Positions 12,293 through 24,327 of a stretch of DNA of 64,000 bases are shown here, piece by piece (positions within the stretch are counted from its first letter, which is position 1; each line of letters begins with the position of its first letter). The position numbers and the translations under genes were made by a program. Origin of the DNA: Adiantum capillus-veneris (taxonomy: Eukaryota; Streptophyta; Polypodiopsida; Polypodiales; Pteridaceae); the NCBI GenBank assembly GCA_014529385.2, contig CM043952.1:58550119-58614118 (forward strand), written 5' to 3'. The notes beneath the pieces were generated by a model that was given only the letters and a program-made list of their open reading frames with translations, searched no databases and was not told the DNA's origin.

Positions 12293-14397
12293 CGGAGAAT
12301 TTTCTTACAAAATTTATTTTTCATATTGCTCACATTGCTGGCAAGCACAATTAAGTAGGTGATGCACTATCACGATGGCCAAGAGCCAATGCGGTGATCA
12401 TAACAACTCACAATGATCTATCTTCTATGATAGATGATAGATGAGTATGCTATTGGCCACGATTTTCAAGATGTAATTTCAATCATTTCCTTAGGGAAGA
12501 AAGAATAACCATTCACCTTGTGGGATGGTTATCTTCTCCATGGAAATAGGCTATGTGTTACTCACTCTCTTCATGAGAAAGTGATGTATGAATCCCATGC
12601 TTCTCCCTATGCGGGACATAAAGGGATTCAACCTATTCTTCGAGGAGTAGAGACATATTTCTATTGGCCTACCATCAAAATGGACATACAAGACTATGTG
12701 TCAAAATGTGTGGTATGCCAAAAGACAAAGTATGATAGGGGGAAGCAACCTACATTTATCCAACCTTTTCAAATTTCTTATTCACCATGGAAAAGCATAT
12801 CCATGGATTTTATCTTTGGATTGTCCAAGTCCATCCATGGGAATACGAGAATATGGACAATATAGACAAAGTATAATAGGGGGAAGCAACCTGGATTGAT
12901 CCAACCTTTTCAAATTTCTTATTCACCATGGAAGAGCATATCCTTGGATTTTATCTTTGGATTATGCAAGTCCATCCATGGGAATACGAGAATATGGACA
13001 ATAGTAGACAAGTTTAGCAAACCAGCACATTTTATACCTGTCAAAAAGACTATTAAGGCACACCAAATGGAAACCCTCTTCATATCCCAAATTTTTAAAC
13101 ACGATGGCTTGCCAACATCAATAGTGGTTGGATACAGATCCTCGAATGACCAATAATTCCTAGAAGGGTCTTTTTGAGAATCTAGGTATGAGGCTCAATT
13201 TCTCTTTGGCCTATTACCCACAAACGGATGCCAAAGTGAAATAGCCAACCTTACGATTCTAGATCTACTTAAGACTATGTTACTGAAATAGATTAATGTT
13301 CACCATGGGAAAAGTACTTAATTGTTGTAGAGTATGCATACAATAACACTGTCCATACTACTACGAGGAAGGCACCTTTTGAAATCATTGAAGGAAGACC
13401 TTAAAGTCCCTTACTACTTAAGGTACATGGGAAGATCTTTGATGCCGATGAATAGAGATGAGACCTACAAGAATATTAAGGAGGTTATATCCATCTTGCA
13501 ACAAAGGCAAAATACTACAAACAAGCACATAAGGGCCTTAGATTTAAAAAAAATGATTAGGCCCTATTCAAATTTCCCAAGGCTCAATTGGGACAAACTA
13601 CCGGCAAAAATCCTACAAGCCACCAAAAATATTATGCTAAACTAGCAAAAACATACTATGGTCCTTTTCAAATCCTAAAAACAATCAATGAGATGGCCTA
13701 TCAACTCAAGTTTCCCAACCATTGTCTCATACACAATGATTTTCATGTTAGACTCTTAAGCCTTACAAAGGAGAGCCACCATAAAAACCAATCATTGAGG
13801 AACTACCCGAGATCGAAGATCAAGAAGAGGTACTTCAGTCCGAATTGATTCTTCGACATTAAGACAAGGTACTAAGACATTGTAAGATTATCCTCGGTAT
13901 CTTATTAAGTTCAAAAATTATCTTTCTGAAGATGCTAGTAGATGGATGCAAGGAACTTAGCTTAAGGATATTATAAACCTTGTCAATGCTTACAATGCTA
14001 CATTAGAGTAAGAAAATGTAAATACTTCTTAAATGAAAATGTTTTTGTCTTATCAGAATAGTTCTATTTTTATTGTACACAAATTTAAATAGTATGTATG
14101 CTTTTAGAATCATGTTTGTGATGACAACATCTCTCAAATACCAAGTATAATTTGTCACTCTACTTTGGAAATATGATATGGAATCAAGAGCATACATGCT
14201 TGTGGCAGCTAAGCCTCCCCAACACCAAATGGATTAGTCATCCATTTTGGAATGATTTTGTAGGGTAAAAATGGATCTTCTGTTCGCTAAGAAACTCTGA
14301 CTAATGACTAAGACTTTATCTCCTCTACCTCATAGACAAAGACTTTATCTCGTCTACCTCGTAGTCGAGTGCGACTATGATTTCAAGAGAGAGGTAA
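12288..14397 (+). mobile_element. Ty3/gypsy chromovirus copy 2, right part (integrase to 3' end)
   Basis: Continuation of the element at 6035-7113. The integrase zinc-binding region (YAGHKGIQ; CVVCQKTK) lies near 12600-12740, integrase core pieces follow to about 13260, and the C-terminal region with a FHV box sits near 13740. The 3' non-coding region parallels 3646-4005 of copy 1 and ends at the purine tract before the LTR at 14398. It is much more decayed than copy 1, with many breaks, so it is the older insertion of the two. Confidence 0.88.
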
Positions 14398-14706
14398 TGT
14401 CATAAAATCTAATATCTAACTAACCCAAATGATTTTATTATATTAAATTTATCATTTAATGTGGGATAATAAACGGGAACAAGAGTTAGAATAGAGACAT
14501 GTGCTTTTATATTTATCTCATGAGCAAAGGACCAAAGGCAATGGGTCCAAATGGGAGACGGTATAGCAACGCCTACTAATGGAGCTTAAAAGACCTTAGG
14601 ATTAGCTTCATTAAAGACCTCCAAAGGTTAGTGTTAAAAGTCCTTAAACTCAGGGCCTTAGGCAAGCTAGGGCTAAGCTTGAGGTGCTTGTGATGCTTGC
14701 TTGAGG
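14398..14706 (+). repeat. gypsy LTR, truncated (copy 2)
   Basis: Starts TGTCATAAAATC after CAAGAGAGAGGTAA and parallels 4006-4310. Similarity is lost at about 14706, so only about 310 bp of the LTR remains. Confidence 0.75.
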
Positions 14707-16568
14707 CAAAACAGGTGCAAGTTGTGGTGGAAGGATTGAGAATGCAAAATTGCAAGTCACAACAAGGCTATCGTTCATGAAGATGTCCCTCCTTGTCTAT
14801 TGTGATACATCCAAGTCTAGTGCGGTACATTTCTTTTGAGTGTGGTCACAACGAAGAGGGAAGAGAGGGGAGTAATCTTTCAACTTTTGTTTTTTTTTAA
14901 AAAGTATCCTGGGCAGTATGTCAAGTTTCTTATCTTGAGACACTCCTTCAATATCAATTAGAATCTCCCTACTTCAAAATCCCATAGTGCTTGGACTTGT
15001 AACTCCAGAATTATTCTGGTAGCTACGACATTTATCACCCATAGACCTAGGGAGTCTTGCACAATATGTTAGAGTAAAGATCATTATTTTCTCTTGTATG
15101 GAGTGTACACCATCATACTCAAGCTTGTACTAGTAGCTTAAACCAAATATTTTGGACTAGCTATAACATCTCACCTCATGATTCATGGATTCTAATGCAC
15201 ATTATCCAAGCTTGTACTAGTAGCTTAAACCAAAATTGTTGGACTAGCTATAACATCTTCTCACCTCATGACTCATGATTCATGGATTCTAATACACATT
15301 ATCCAAGCTCTTCTTCTTTGTTTAAAAATGGAGTGGATAGGTCCTATGGACTTGTATAAGCTAACAAATGTTTGAGTATTAAAGTACCTTCCCAACTCTT
15401 TTATTTTTTGCAAGTGAGTAGAAAATTTTGTGTGGGCATGGAATTGGTTTTCATGTATGTCCTTTGCATTTGCAAATAGCCTGTGAACATTTGTAAGTAC
15501 ACTTGTTGACATCATTCCAAGTGTACACATGCATCACAACTCATCTAGCTGAAATTGTGACACCGAAAGGAGGTTGAAATCTTTGAAACAATTGTCCCAA
15601 ATTTATGCAAGTTTTCCAAAATTCCTAAATTTGTGTTACAAGTAAGTGTTGCACTTGACTTTATGAATTTAAATCCATTTGTAGCGACCCATTGGCCCAA
15701 GAAGAGGCTTAATGTGGTTGGAGATGTTCCATCTAGTTCAAAGCATGTTGATCCTTTCAAGAAGGGATAGAGTGACTATTGCTTTCTCACTTTTAGTCCT
15801 TGCATAACTATAAGTTCATCTATCTCCTTTTTATGCTTTAATTTGTGGATCTACATTTTTATTCTTTCTCATGTACATAGTGGATATTGACTACATTTTG
15901 GTCTATCTCCTGTATGTATAATTGGATACCAACTTGCTCATGACTCTTGGTTTTGTTCTTTGGATACTAAATTTTTTAGCATTACATAGGGGATCTCTAT
16001 AATTGTGTTATGTTTGTTACCAATATATCTTTCGAGTCACACACCCTCCCCCCCCCCCCTCTCTCTCCCTCTCCAAGTAACTTCCTTAACAAGGAATTGT
16101 TGCAATTGACCTTATGAAGTTACCATTCAAACATTTGACTACTCACAACCTAACATTTTTGTCAAAAAATTAACATTTTCTCATGAATTATAAATGAAAC
16201 ATGGTGTAGCCTCATACAAGGTATGATTGTTGAGAAGCAAAGGCTTATCTACAAAATATATATTAGTGTTGATAGATTTTTGACATTGCATTCACCAATC
16301 TTTGACACTCATTTACTGTATGTTCTTTTTGGTGAATTACCAATCTTTTTTGTATGAATGATTATGGATCCTAACACCTCTGTGACTTACACACTAGGAA
16401 GATAGCCTCAACGCGTCCAAGGTAATGTATGTATGTTTGTGATGTATTGATACACTAAACAATTTGAATCTCAAGATGAACAACTGTGTTTTAGATCCAC
16501 CATTATGGAGGGGTCCAGTCACAACCATGGAGGTTATTCGTCTGCTTGAGGACTTAAATGTAGTAAGG
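14707..16568. other. Non-coding stretch, no gene seen
   Basis: AT-rich sequence without a plausible reading frame or RNA gene. The only structure is a tandem duplication of about 90 bp near 15119-15307 and a short poly-C/TC tract near 16045-16075. Confidence 0.5.
15119..15307. repeat. Two-copy tandem repeat of about 90 bp
   Basis: The unit starting CAAGCTTGTACTAGTAGCTT and ending at CACATTATC occurs at about 15119 and again at about 15209, the second copy carrying a few small insertions. Confidence 0.75.
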
Positions 16569-16690
16569 CACTACAAGAGGCTATTCATATTAGCGACGCT
16601 CACACAGCGACGCTCAAAAAAAAAAATTCCCGGCGTCGCTATGAGCGTCGCAAATTTCTTTGTAAATTTGCGACGCTCATAGCGACACTG
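16569..16690. repeat. Left terminal inverted repeat and subterminal array of the CACTA element
   Basis: 12-bp TIR followed by AGCGACGCTC-type units in both orientations between about 16591 and 16690, some forming short inverted pairs. Confidence 0.9.
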
Positions 16691-16781
16691 ACTGGGCTAA
16701 AAAATAACAGAGCGCGCCCAAAAACTCAGATCTCAGATCTGAATTTTTCGGCGCCCTCAAGCAAGGAGCAGGTAACGCTCT

Positions 16782-16786
<5 letters not shown>

Positions 16787-16829
<43 letters not shown>

Positions 16830-16834
16830 CTTCT

Positions 16835-16892
<58 letters not shown>

Positions 16893-16954
16893 AGAGGAAG
16901 GAGAGCCAGGTATGCTCCTTCCCTCTCCTCATTCTCATGTTCCCTTCACCTCTT

Positions 16955-16991
<37 letters not shown>

Positions 16992-17010
16992 TACACACAC
17001 ACATAGTGTT

Positions 17011-17072
<62 letters not shown>
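16787..17072. repeat. Cluster of dinucleotide tracts (TC)n, (AC)n, (GA)n
   Basis: (TC)n at about 16787-16825, (AC)n at 16836-16888, a mixed TC/AC tract at about 16964-16992, and (GA)n at about 17014-17072, all inside the CACTA element. Apparent reading frames across them are low-complexity artefacts. Confidence 0.95.
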
Positions 17073-17075
<3 letters not shown>

Positions 17076-17089
17076 GTACATAAACAAAA

Positions 17090-17305
17090 ACGCACACATA
17101 CATAAACAAAGAATGCACACACATATTGAGAGAGGAAAAGAGAGAGAGAGCATGCATAAACAAAAAACGCACGCATTGAGAGAGGAAAAGAGAGAGAGAG
17201 CATGCATAAACAAAAAACGCACACATTGAGAGAGGAAAAGAGAGAGAAAACATGCATACGATCCAAAAAAACGCACACACATTGAGAGAGAAAGAGAGAG
17301 AAACT
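17090..17305. repeat. About 50-bp minisatellite within the CACTA element
   Basis: Units with CATGCATAAACAAAAAACGC and ATTGAGAGAGGAAAAGAG. ATTGAG recurs at 17125, 17175, 17225 and 17281. Confidence 0.85.
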
Positions 17306-17334
17306 AATTTAACGTCGTCGGAAACTAATTAAAA

Positions 17335-17425
17335 TTAAAAGACCTAAAGATCTAGCCGACGAGGAGTTGAACTCAAGACCTATTATTCAAGAGGGAAATG
17401 GCATAATCAATCTATCATACTTGGC
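17335..17425 (-). repeat. Possible tRNA-derived SINE head
   Basis: On the minus strand, GAGTTCAACTCC resembles a pol III box B (GGTTCRANNCC). A weak box A-like stretch lies about 45 bp upstream. No clear ends or duplications were seen, so this is tentative. Confidence 0.22.
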
Positions 17426-17498
17426 ATGGGTGATAGAAAGGTTATACCATTTATCTCTTTTTATTGGCACACACATCCACACACGCGCACACACACAA

Positions 17499-17650
17499 GA
17501 AGAAGAGAGTTATAACGTCGTAGGAAACTATCCTAAAAGACGTTAAAGATTAGGTTAGATGTAGACTTACGTTAAATTAGATTTAGGTTTTTTTAAGTTA
17601 AATTAGATTAGATTTAGGTTTATTTTTAATTAGATTTACGTTTATTTACG
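17499..17650 (+). repeat. Direct repeat flanking the captured gene fragment (partner at 18272-18410)
   Basis: The stretch beginning AGAAGAAGAGAGTT and continuing through CGTCGTAGGAAACTATCC and AAAGACGTTAAAGATTAGG occurs here and again at 18272, in the same orientation and each time just after an (AC)n-type tract. The HMA fragment lies between the two copies. Confidence 0.85.
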
Positions 17651-17699
17651 CTAGATTTAGATTTACGTTATATTAGATTAGATTTAGGTCTCCATAGAC

Positions 17700-18045
17700 T
17701 GCGATGCCTGCATGAAGGGGGTGAAGAAAGCCCTCAATGGAATATAGGGTATTGCTGCCTTCACTCATGGTGGGCTCCGTCGATCCAAAAGTACTGGTGA
17801 AATGTCTTCAGAAGATAGGGAAGAAGGTGGATCTTCAGGGCGGCAAGAGTCACTACATCCCCGACACAATGACCATCTAGACAACCTCTAGTCATTCAAC
17901 AGCAACTTCAAAGTTAGTAACAAGAGCAAGAATGGTCTAAAGGGCCAATTGATGTCGTCAGATGTGGATGGAGATGAGGCATCGTCACCGCCGGAAGTTA
18001 ACTCTCACATCTTTAGTGATGAGAATGCCAACTCTTGCCGAGTTA
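17700..18045 (+). pseudogene. Captured host gene fragment: heavy-metal-associated (HMA) domain, HIPP-like
   Basis: Two nearby frames read like one HMA domain. The first gives CDACMKGVKKALNGI, with the CxxC metal-binding pair of HMA domains, then a stop. The second, from about 17780, gives MVGSVDPKVLVKCLQKIGKK, the typical end of the domain in plant isoprenylated HMA proteins (HIPPs), where VDPxxLVxxLxKxGKK is common. About 20 residues between them are missing or out of frame. The next 200 bp keep some open frame (near SSDVDGDEASSPPEVN), possibly the acidic or low-complexity tail of the same gene. It sits inside a CACTA transposon upstream of the transposase, between direct repeats, so it looks like a transduplicated fragment. 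It is not a working gene. HMA identity is fairly sure; the exact parent gene is unknown. Confidence 0.72.
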
Positions 18046-18185
18046 TGTGAAAAATTATGTGTTAAATCAGTTTTAAGGTTCTTATAATCCCTGTTAGTTT
18101 AGTTCTTTGTTTTTAATATAACATAATTTACGTTAGATTTAGATTTATGTTATATTAGATTAGACTTAGGTTTATTTAGGTTTAT

Positions 18186-18271
<86 letters not shown>
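18186..18271. repeat. (CA)n microsatellite, about 86 bp
   Basis: Uninterrupted CA dinucleotides just before the second copy of the direct repeat in the CACTA element. Confidence 0.97.
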
Positions 18272-18703
18272 GAAGAAGAGAGTTTTAACGTCGTAGGAAA
18301 CTATCCCAAAAGACGTTAAAGATTAGGTTAGATGTAGACTTACGTTAAATTAGATTTAGGTTTATTTTTAGTTAGATTTACGTTTATTTAGATTTATGCT
18401 TATTTACATTAGATCGATTCCACGCAAGAATTACTTACGGTTTAGGGTTTAGAGTTAGACGAACAGTGAAAAGATCTACTGTGAAAAGATGTTAAGATGC
18501 TGTGAAGTGCTACAGCTAGAGAAGAGGCAAAGGGGTTTTGTCCACTACATGCAGTATCATGTAGACGTGGGTCTGTAGATTTCCTGTACCCACAAATATA
18601 GGTATTGACCAATAAAGATGAGATTATAACCCGGTGGTTGTGATCTCCGTGCACCTCTAGACCGAGGTGTGCGGGGATTGGACATGACTAGAGAATGTGA
18701 GGT

Positions 18704-18707
<4 letters not shown>

Positions 18708-18761
<54 letters not shown>
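18708..18761. repeat. (GA)n microsatellite
   Basis: Uninterrupted GA run about 65 bp upstream of the predicted tnpD start codon. Confidence 0.97.
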
Positions 18762-18763
<2 letters not shown>

Positions 18764-18825
18764 GACGAAGAATTCCAATAGAATATTAAATTTGTTGTCC
18801 AAGTTATAAGATTTTTATCCTCATT

Positions 18826-21800
18826 ATGAGTAGTGACGAGGATGTGGGACTGTCCAACCGAAACACCTATCTCTCAACGAGGGTCTTATGTCCTTGTAAT
18901 CAATGCAAGCATGCTGTGCGACGGACAAGACGTGTTTCTTTGCAGCACGTTCGCGAATTTGGCGAGTTCGATCCATCTATTATAGATCGAGTTGTTGCCA
19001 ATTATAACTCGTCGGACCCTGACGCTGGCCAACAAGCAGCAATCTTGCAACCCAATAGACGTGTTTGCAGGCGCTTTGGTCAAGCAGCATATGTGAGGCC
19101 ACAAGATGTAGCCTCTGACAGCTCGAGGGATGATCATGCAGAGCACATTCCCAACGAGGCAATGTTTGAGCCCGAGATTGATGAAATGATCGAGACGATC
19201 ATGGATTCAGAAAGGCTTATCTATGATGATATGAAAAGTGAAGCCGATACGCCATTGTATAATGGAGCACGTATGTCTAGATTGAAAGCACTCCTGGTTC
19301 TTCTCAACATGCAGGCAAAGTTTGGATGGAGTGACACTAGCATCACAGCGCTTTTCAGGTGATCTATTACAATTAGTTTACTTTAATAAAACTCTAAATG
19401 TATAATGATCTGATAGATTTTTACACGACTGTATCGTATTTTTATGTTGTGTAGATTGCTTAAAGAGCACATACTACCAGCTGACAATGTGATGCCAGAT
19501 TCCCGAGATGAAGCAAGAAAGATTTTGCGAAACTTGGGGATGGATTACAATTCTATCCACGCTTGTCCTAATGCTGCATTCTTTTCAGAGGGGAATACAT
19601 AGACATGGAGAAGTGTCCGAAATGTGATTCCGAAAGATATCGAGTAGATCTCCACGGGACAAAAATTCCACAAAAGGTTTTGCGACATTTTCCTCTGCTT
19701 CCTCGCATCAAGCATTTCTTCGAATGTAAGTCCATGGCCTCCCTAGCATCATGGCATGAGGAGAATAAATCTTCGGATGGTGTGCTACGAATTCCTGCAG
19801 ATTGCGCAGCCTGGAAATATATATATGGAACATGGTCGGATTTTGCCAGGGAAGCTCGAAATTTGCGCTTAGGCCTGGCTATGGATGGTGTAAATCCATT
19901 TGGTCAAAGATCAACATCTTACAGTGTATGGCCCGTTGTCATCGTCAACTACAACATTCCCCCGTGGTTGACTACGAAGAAGGGGCACCTATGGCTAAGC
20001 TTGATTGTGCGAGGGCGATATAAAGTGGGGAATATGGATGTGTATCTTCGTCCACTATTGGAAGAGCTACAACAATTGTGGATTGGCATAGAGGTGGTGG
20101 ATATGAGCCGACACACAGTACGACGGAATGCTTTGATCAGAGGCATTCTAATGTGGACCATGCATGACTATCCCGGGCTAACAGAATGCTCAGGTGATCT
20201 ATTGACACTCCTCACTCAGACACTGTAAATCTTGTTTTTTCCCATAGTTGATCTATTATCATGTGTATACATGCAGGGCTTCAAACAAGCGGATACAGAG
20301 CATGTGTCACATGTGGACCTAGACTGAATGCATGTAGGGCGCCCTCACTGAAGAAGCAAATCTACGAAGGTCATCAAGCGTATCTTCCAGAGAATCATGT
20401 GTTACGCGACGGCTTTTTGGGAAGAGAGCCACCAAGGATGTCTGCACAAGCATGGTTAGAGCAAAAGGAGATGTGCGATGACGGATTGCCTCCAGGGATG
20501 AAGAGACTATCTCTATGGTACGAGTTACCATACTGGCCCCGACTCATGATCAATCACTTGCTCGATCCAATGCACATATTCAAGAATGTGGGTAATCGGA
20601 CCATCTGACCGGCAAGAAAGATACTTTGGGAGCCAGAGTTGACCTTAGAAATGTGGATCGTATGGAGCAATATTGGCCGCAAACAGCGTCTGATGGCTCA
20701 ATAAAACTCCCTAAAGCACCATGGATTTTCACAGGAGCCCAAGAACGCAAAGTAAAAGAGACCATTCAATCTTTGCGGACCCCCACTGGCGTAATGCACT
20801 CGCTCCGAACGTGTTTTACTAAAGAAGGAAAGCTTACCGGTTTGAAGTCACACGATTGGCATAAAATGTGTCAGGTATGTTCATAGTGGACTTTAATATC
20901 ATTGCATAAAATGTGGACTTTAATATCATTGCTGCACATACTTTACAGTTTATTTTACCGGTTGCCATTGAGGGATGTTTGTCTCTCGACATCCGTTCAC
21001 ATAGTTGATGAGGTGAAAATAGCTGGCACAGTTCATTCCAGATGGATGTTCTTCTTAGAACGTTTCATGAAAACGCTTAAGGGATATGTGCGTCAAAAGG
21101 CACGTCCGGAGGGTAGCATGGCAGAAGGTTGGTTGGTATCAGAGTCCCTAGTGTACATTGGAGAGTGGCTAGACGGATTTGATAAAGCCCGGGACACGCT
21201 ATGGCGAACCATAGATGATGAGTGCATATCTGGGATTTTCATGTGCAATCTCGGTGTTGAGAAGAAAATGACGGAAGATCTAGAGGCTAAAATCAACTGA
21301 TTTTTCATGCTTCACAATCCAGTGATGCAAAAGTGGATTTCACAATATGAGGATGCAAAGCAAGAGCGACAAAGGGTACGAATCGAGTGGAGACGGGGAA
21401 GACGACCACCGATGCACTATCCGACGGTTCTGGAGAGCCTACCAACCTTCATGAGCTTAAGATGGTTGCACAACCAATTGAAAAGCGCACAACAATGCGG
21501 TGACGAAGTGACTGAGGAAGAGTGGGAGTACTCTCGGGATTGCGCGACCAAGGTAAGTTTGCAATGTACAACTAGCAAGTGACTTTATTTATAAACGTTT
21601 GAACGGCCACTCATAATCTTTGTTCGTTGTAGTATAAGTCATACACAGCAGCATGGTGTAAAGGTCGACATTTTAGGGTGGAACGAATCGACAAAAAGCG
21701 TTTTACTCAAGATTGTGGAATCATGGCAAAATTTGAACAGTCTAGTCGACGACGTTCCTCTCATGTAGATCCTGTGGTGGCGGAACTCACTTACTTCGGC

Positions 21801-22385
21801 ACGCTGCAAGAGATTTTGAGGATCGATTACAGAGGATTTTTTGTCGACTTGTTCGACGTGCAATGGTTCAAGATAATCATGGAGGGTCGCAACTCTACTG
21901 TGCGTAGAGGAGAGTCTGGTTTTCTTAAGGTGGATTCTACTAAGAAATGGACTGACCTAAGAGACACTTTCGTACTACCCGAGCATTGTGAACAAGTAAG
22001 TATGTAAATAGTTAACATCCCCCTTTTACAAGTTATGTGCTTGAAAGCTCTCACGTAAGTTATGTGGCTCTGGCAGGTAATATTTCATCCTACAAAGTCT
22101 ACATCAAACTGGTGGTACGTCATAGAGGTAGCCCCTCGTAGTGCAAGGACGTATGAAGGCTACCATGTGCCAATCACAACGGCATCAATGGAGGAGATCA
22201 GAGAAGATGCTCAATCAGAAGCCGCTGCGGTGGTGCCAGACGAGCATACCGATGCTACTACTCTATATGGGGTGCATGGAGAGGAGCTACAAAATGAAAC
22301 AGAGGATATGTGTTTAAACGGAGAGCTCTATATAGATATAGGAAGTTATGCTGAGTTATGCGAGGATGAGAGAGAGATCTCTTAA
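18826..22385 (+). pseudogene. tnpD: CACTA transposase gene, tnpD type, damaged
   Basis: Catalytic transposase gene of the CACTA element. Predicted exons are 18826-19358, 19455-20193, 20277-20874, 20949-21552, 21633-21995 and 22077-22385, with GT-AG borders that keep phase. The N-terminus has the CPCNQC cluster of the transposon-associated domain. The middle carries the Transposase_21 core (LHGTKIPQKVLRHFPLLPRI, then LRLGLAMDGVNPFG and PPWLTTKKGHLWLSLIV; CGPR near 20310). A DUF4218 block follows (WMFFLERFMKTLKGYVRQ and RPEGSMAEGW, about 21040-21130), then a DUF4216 block (YFGTLQEILRIDY ... FFVDLFDVQWF, 21790-21870). It is damaged by frameshifts near 19575 and 20595, loss of most of the start of DUF4218 near 20980, and a stop at 21298. 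It probably makes no active transposase. The start codon is the first in the frame; an upstream exon is possible. Confidence 0.88.
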
Positions 22386-22657
22386 AGCCACAAATATTGT
22401 ATTTGAACAATTTTGCTCCGTGTTGTGAAAGCTCTGGCTCTCTAAGTACCTTCCATGGTGTATAACGCTCTTTTCTACTCGCGCTCACATCTTTTGATTG
22501 AAAATTCTGAGTTTTCGACTTGCCTCTTCTATCACTCAATTCATTGCGTCATTGTATTTATATGCGTCATTACGTCATTGTATTTAATGGTCTTTGCGTC
22601 ATTGTATATTCTATTCATTCAATATTAAGTTTAAATATTCGGGTGTTTAATGCAGGT

Positions 22658-23966
22658 ATGGATGATGAGGAGTTTCTTTCTTCTTTGTCACCGCAGCAGA
22701 GACAGTGGTACGTGGATCCTCATCGCTCTGGCGTATCATCGCGCGTTCCTACTCCATCCGCATCTCCCTCTCTTTCGGAGCATTCGGCGCGCTCCGAAGC
22801 TTCGGCGTCAACGAGACGAGCTTCACACTCGTCTAGACACCGGTGCTCTAGTGATGGCGGTGGCGGTTGTTGTGGGGATTCCGCCACCGATGCCTCCACA
22901 CCGCCTCGTGTTCGACGAGGCTCTTTACCCTCCCCTTCTTTGCCCGCCCCCACACCAGCCACAGCATCGCCATCTACACCAGGTTTTGCACGGCTGACTG
23001 TTCCTAGCAGCTACACACCTCTACCTACTCCGCCAGGAGCCACCCCACTTGACACTCCTCACTTCGGGGCCCAGACGCCGGTGGAGACACCTGACGTCCG
23101 TACCCCCATCGACACGCCGCTAGAGACCCCTGCCGGGACACCCCGGTTCACGCGTCCCCGGCCAGAGGGCTTGTCTTACTCCGTCGACTTCAGCGGCGGC
23201 ATCATCATGGATGATGACGGCAAGAAGGTGATCTCGCGCATGCGTGGTCTTTGCTCTCAGCTGTCTAGACACTACATACTAAACAAATTGAGTGAAGTAC
23301 CAAGTGATTTAAAAAACAGAGTCATCAGCATACTTCATGATGAGTTTCCCGTTCCAACACGGGATCAGCGCTTCAATGAAGACCCGATGAAGATTCAAAT
23401 GCGCGAATACTGCAAACACAAGCGTTCCAAAGTGCAAAAAGCAATCAAGAATGGGTGGAACAGGCCAGATTGGCTGGCCAAAGAAGATTGGAAGAATGCG
23501 AAGAAAGCAGCGCGCGAGAATCCCGACAAGTGGAAGCAACAAAAGGATGCAGCCAGAGCGCGAGTAGAGGCAGGGAGTTCGCACCACTTGGGGAGCGGTG
23601 GATGGGCATCATTTGAGGCCGATTTTGTAAGTGTTTTCGCATTGCTCTTTATGTTCGATAGTTTAGGGTTTATGAGTTTTTTAATTCTAACATAATGAAA
23701 TCTTTGTATGTTTTGACAGTGGTCGATGACAGGACGTGATCCCACACCGTACGAGCGCGAGTACGCAGGCAGGAAGGGCTTAAACGCCCTGATGGACATT
23801 CTTAGTTCTCGCGGCGGCATGGTTAGTATTAGGGTTTACTCTTTTCTATTTTTTGTATTGTTTTATAAATGTCGTTATATGTTTATACTTACTGAAAGCT
23901 GTCTTATTGTCTTTTTTGCAGAATCCGACAGATACGTCGCTTGGACGCGATGAGACGTCTGACTAG
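22658..23966 (+). CDS. CACTA second gene (tnpA position), intact three-exon frame
   Basis: Predicted exons 22658-23626, 23720-23821 and 23922-23966 (GT-AG, phase 0 at both joins) give 371 residues. The start MDDEEFLSSL follows directly on a possible splice acceptor (TTTAATGCAG), so a non-coding 5' exon is likely. Residues about 25-175 are Ser/Pro/Thr-rich with repeated TPxxTP units (DTPHFGAQTPVETPDVRTP). About residues 200-310 form a basic helical domain (MRGLCSQLSRHYILNKL; REYCKHKRSKVQKAIKNGW; WLAKEDWKNAKKAARENPDKW). It resembles the plant transposase Ptta/En/Spm (PF03004-type) proteins that bind subterminal CACTA repeats. By position and type it likely binds the AGCGACGCTC repeats at the element ends; that is inference. 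It is intact, unlike its neighbour, so it could act in trans. Confidence 0.82.
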
Positions 23967-24327
23967 ACGACGTCAGTTTAGCCGTAGCTAGATAGCATTA
24001 GTTTAGGGTTTCTCATAGCTTATGTATCATGAGACGGATTTTATACGTCTTTTTGAACCATGTATATTATTACATTTGTCACCGCAGTTCCTTTTGCCAA
24101 TCAATTCTTTATGCCTATGATGTTGTACAATTGTCATTATTACATTTGCCAATCAATTCATTTTGCCTATGATGTGTACAATTGTCAATTTTGCAAACAA
24201 TGCGTCTTGTGGGTGACTATTTTGATTCTATTATCTACCCTTGCACTTTTTTAAAAAAGTGAATCAAGTACAATATGGTTGATGGGTGGCAGGGCATTCA
24301 ATGCCCTGTCACCAAAATAAAAAGCTC

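Noticed and set aside
16677-17282. Several open frames of 70-115 codons on both strands
   Set aside because: They consist almost wholly of Ser-Leu, Cys-Val or Arg-Glu repeats from dinucleotide tracts; not genes.
17100-17300. Regular repeats resembling a CRISPR array
   Set aside because: The units are contiguous with no unique spacers and lie in a eukaryotic transposon, so this is a minisatellite.
22520-22657. Longer N-terminus for the second CACTA gene from an upstream ATG
   Set aside because: The added residues are hydrophobic and AT-rich, and a splice acceptor (TTTAATGCAG) lies directly before the ATG at 22658, which starts a sensible protein.
18826-24254. MuDR or hAT origin for the transposase
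   Set aside because: The CACTA ends, 3-bp target duplication and Transposase_21/DUF4218/DUF4216 order are specific to En/Spm.
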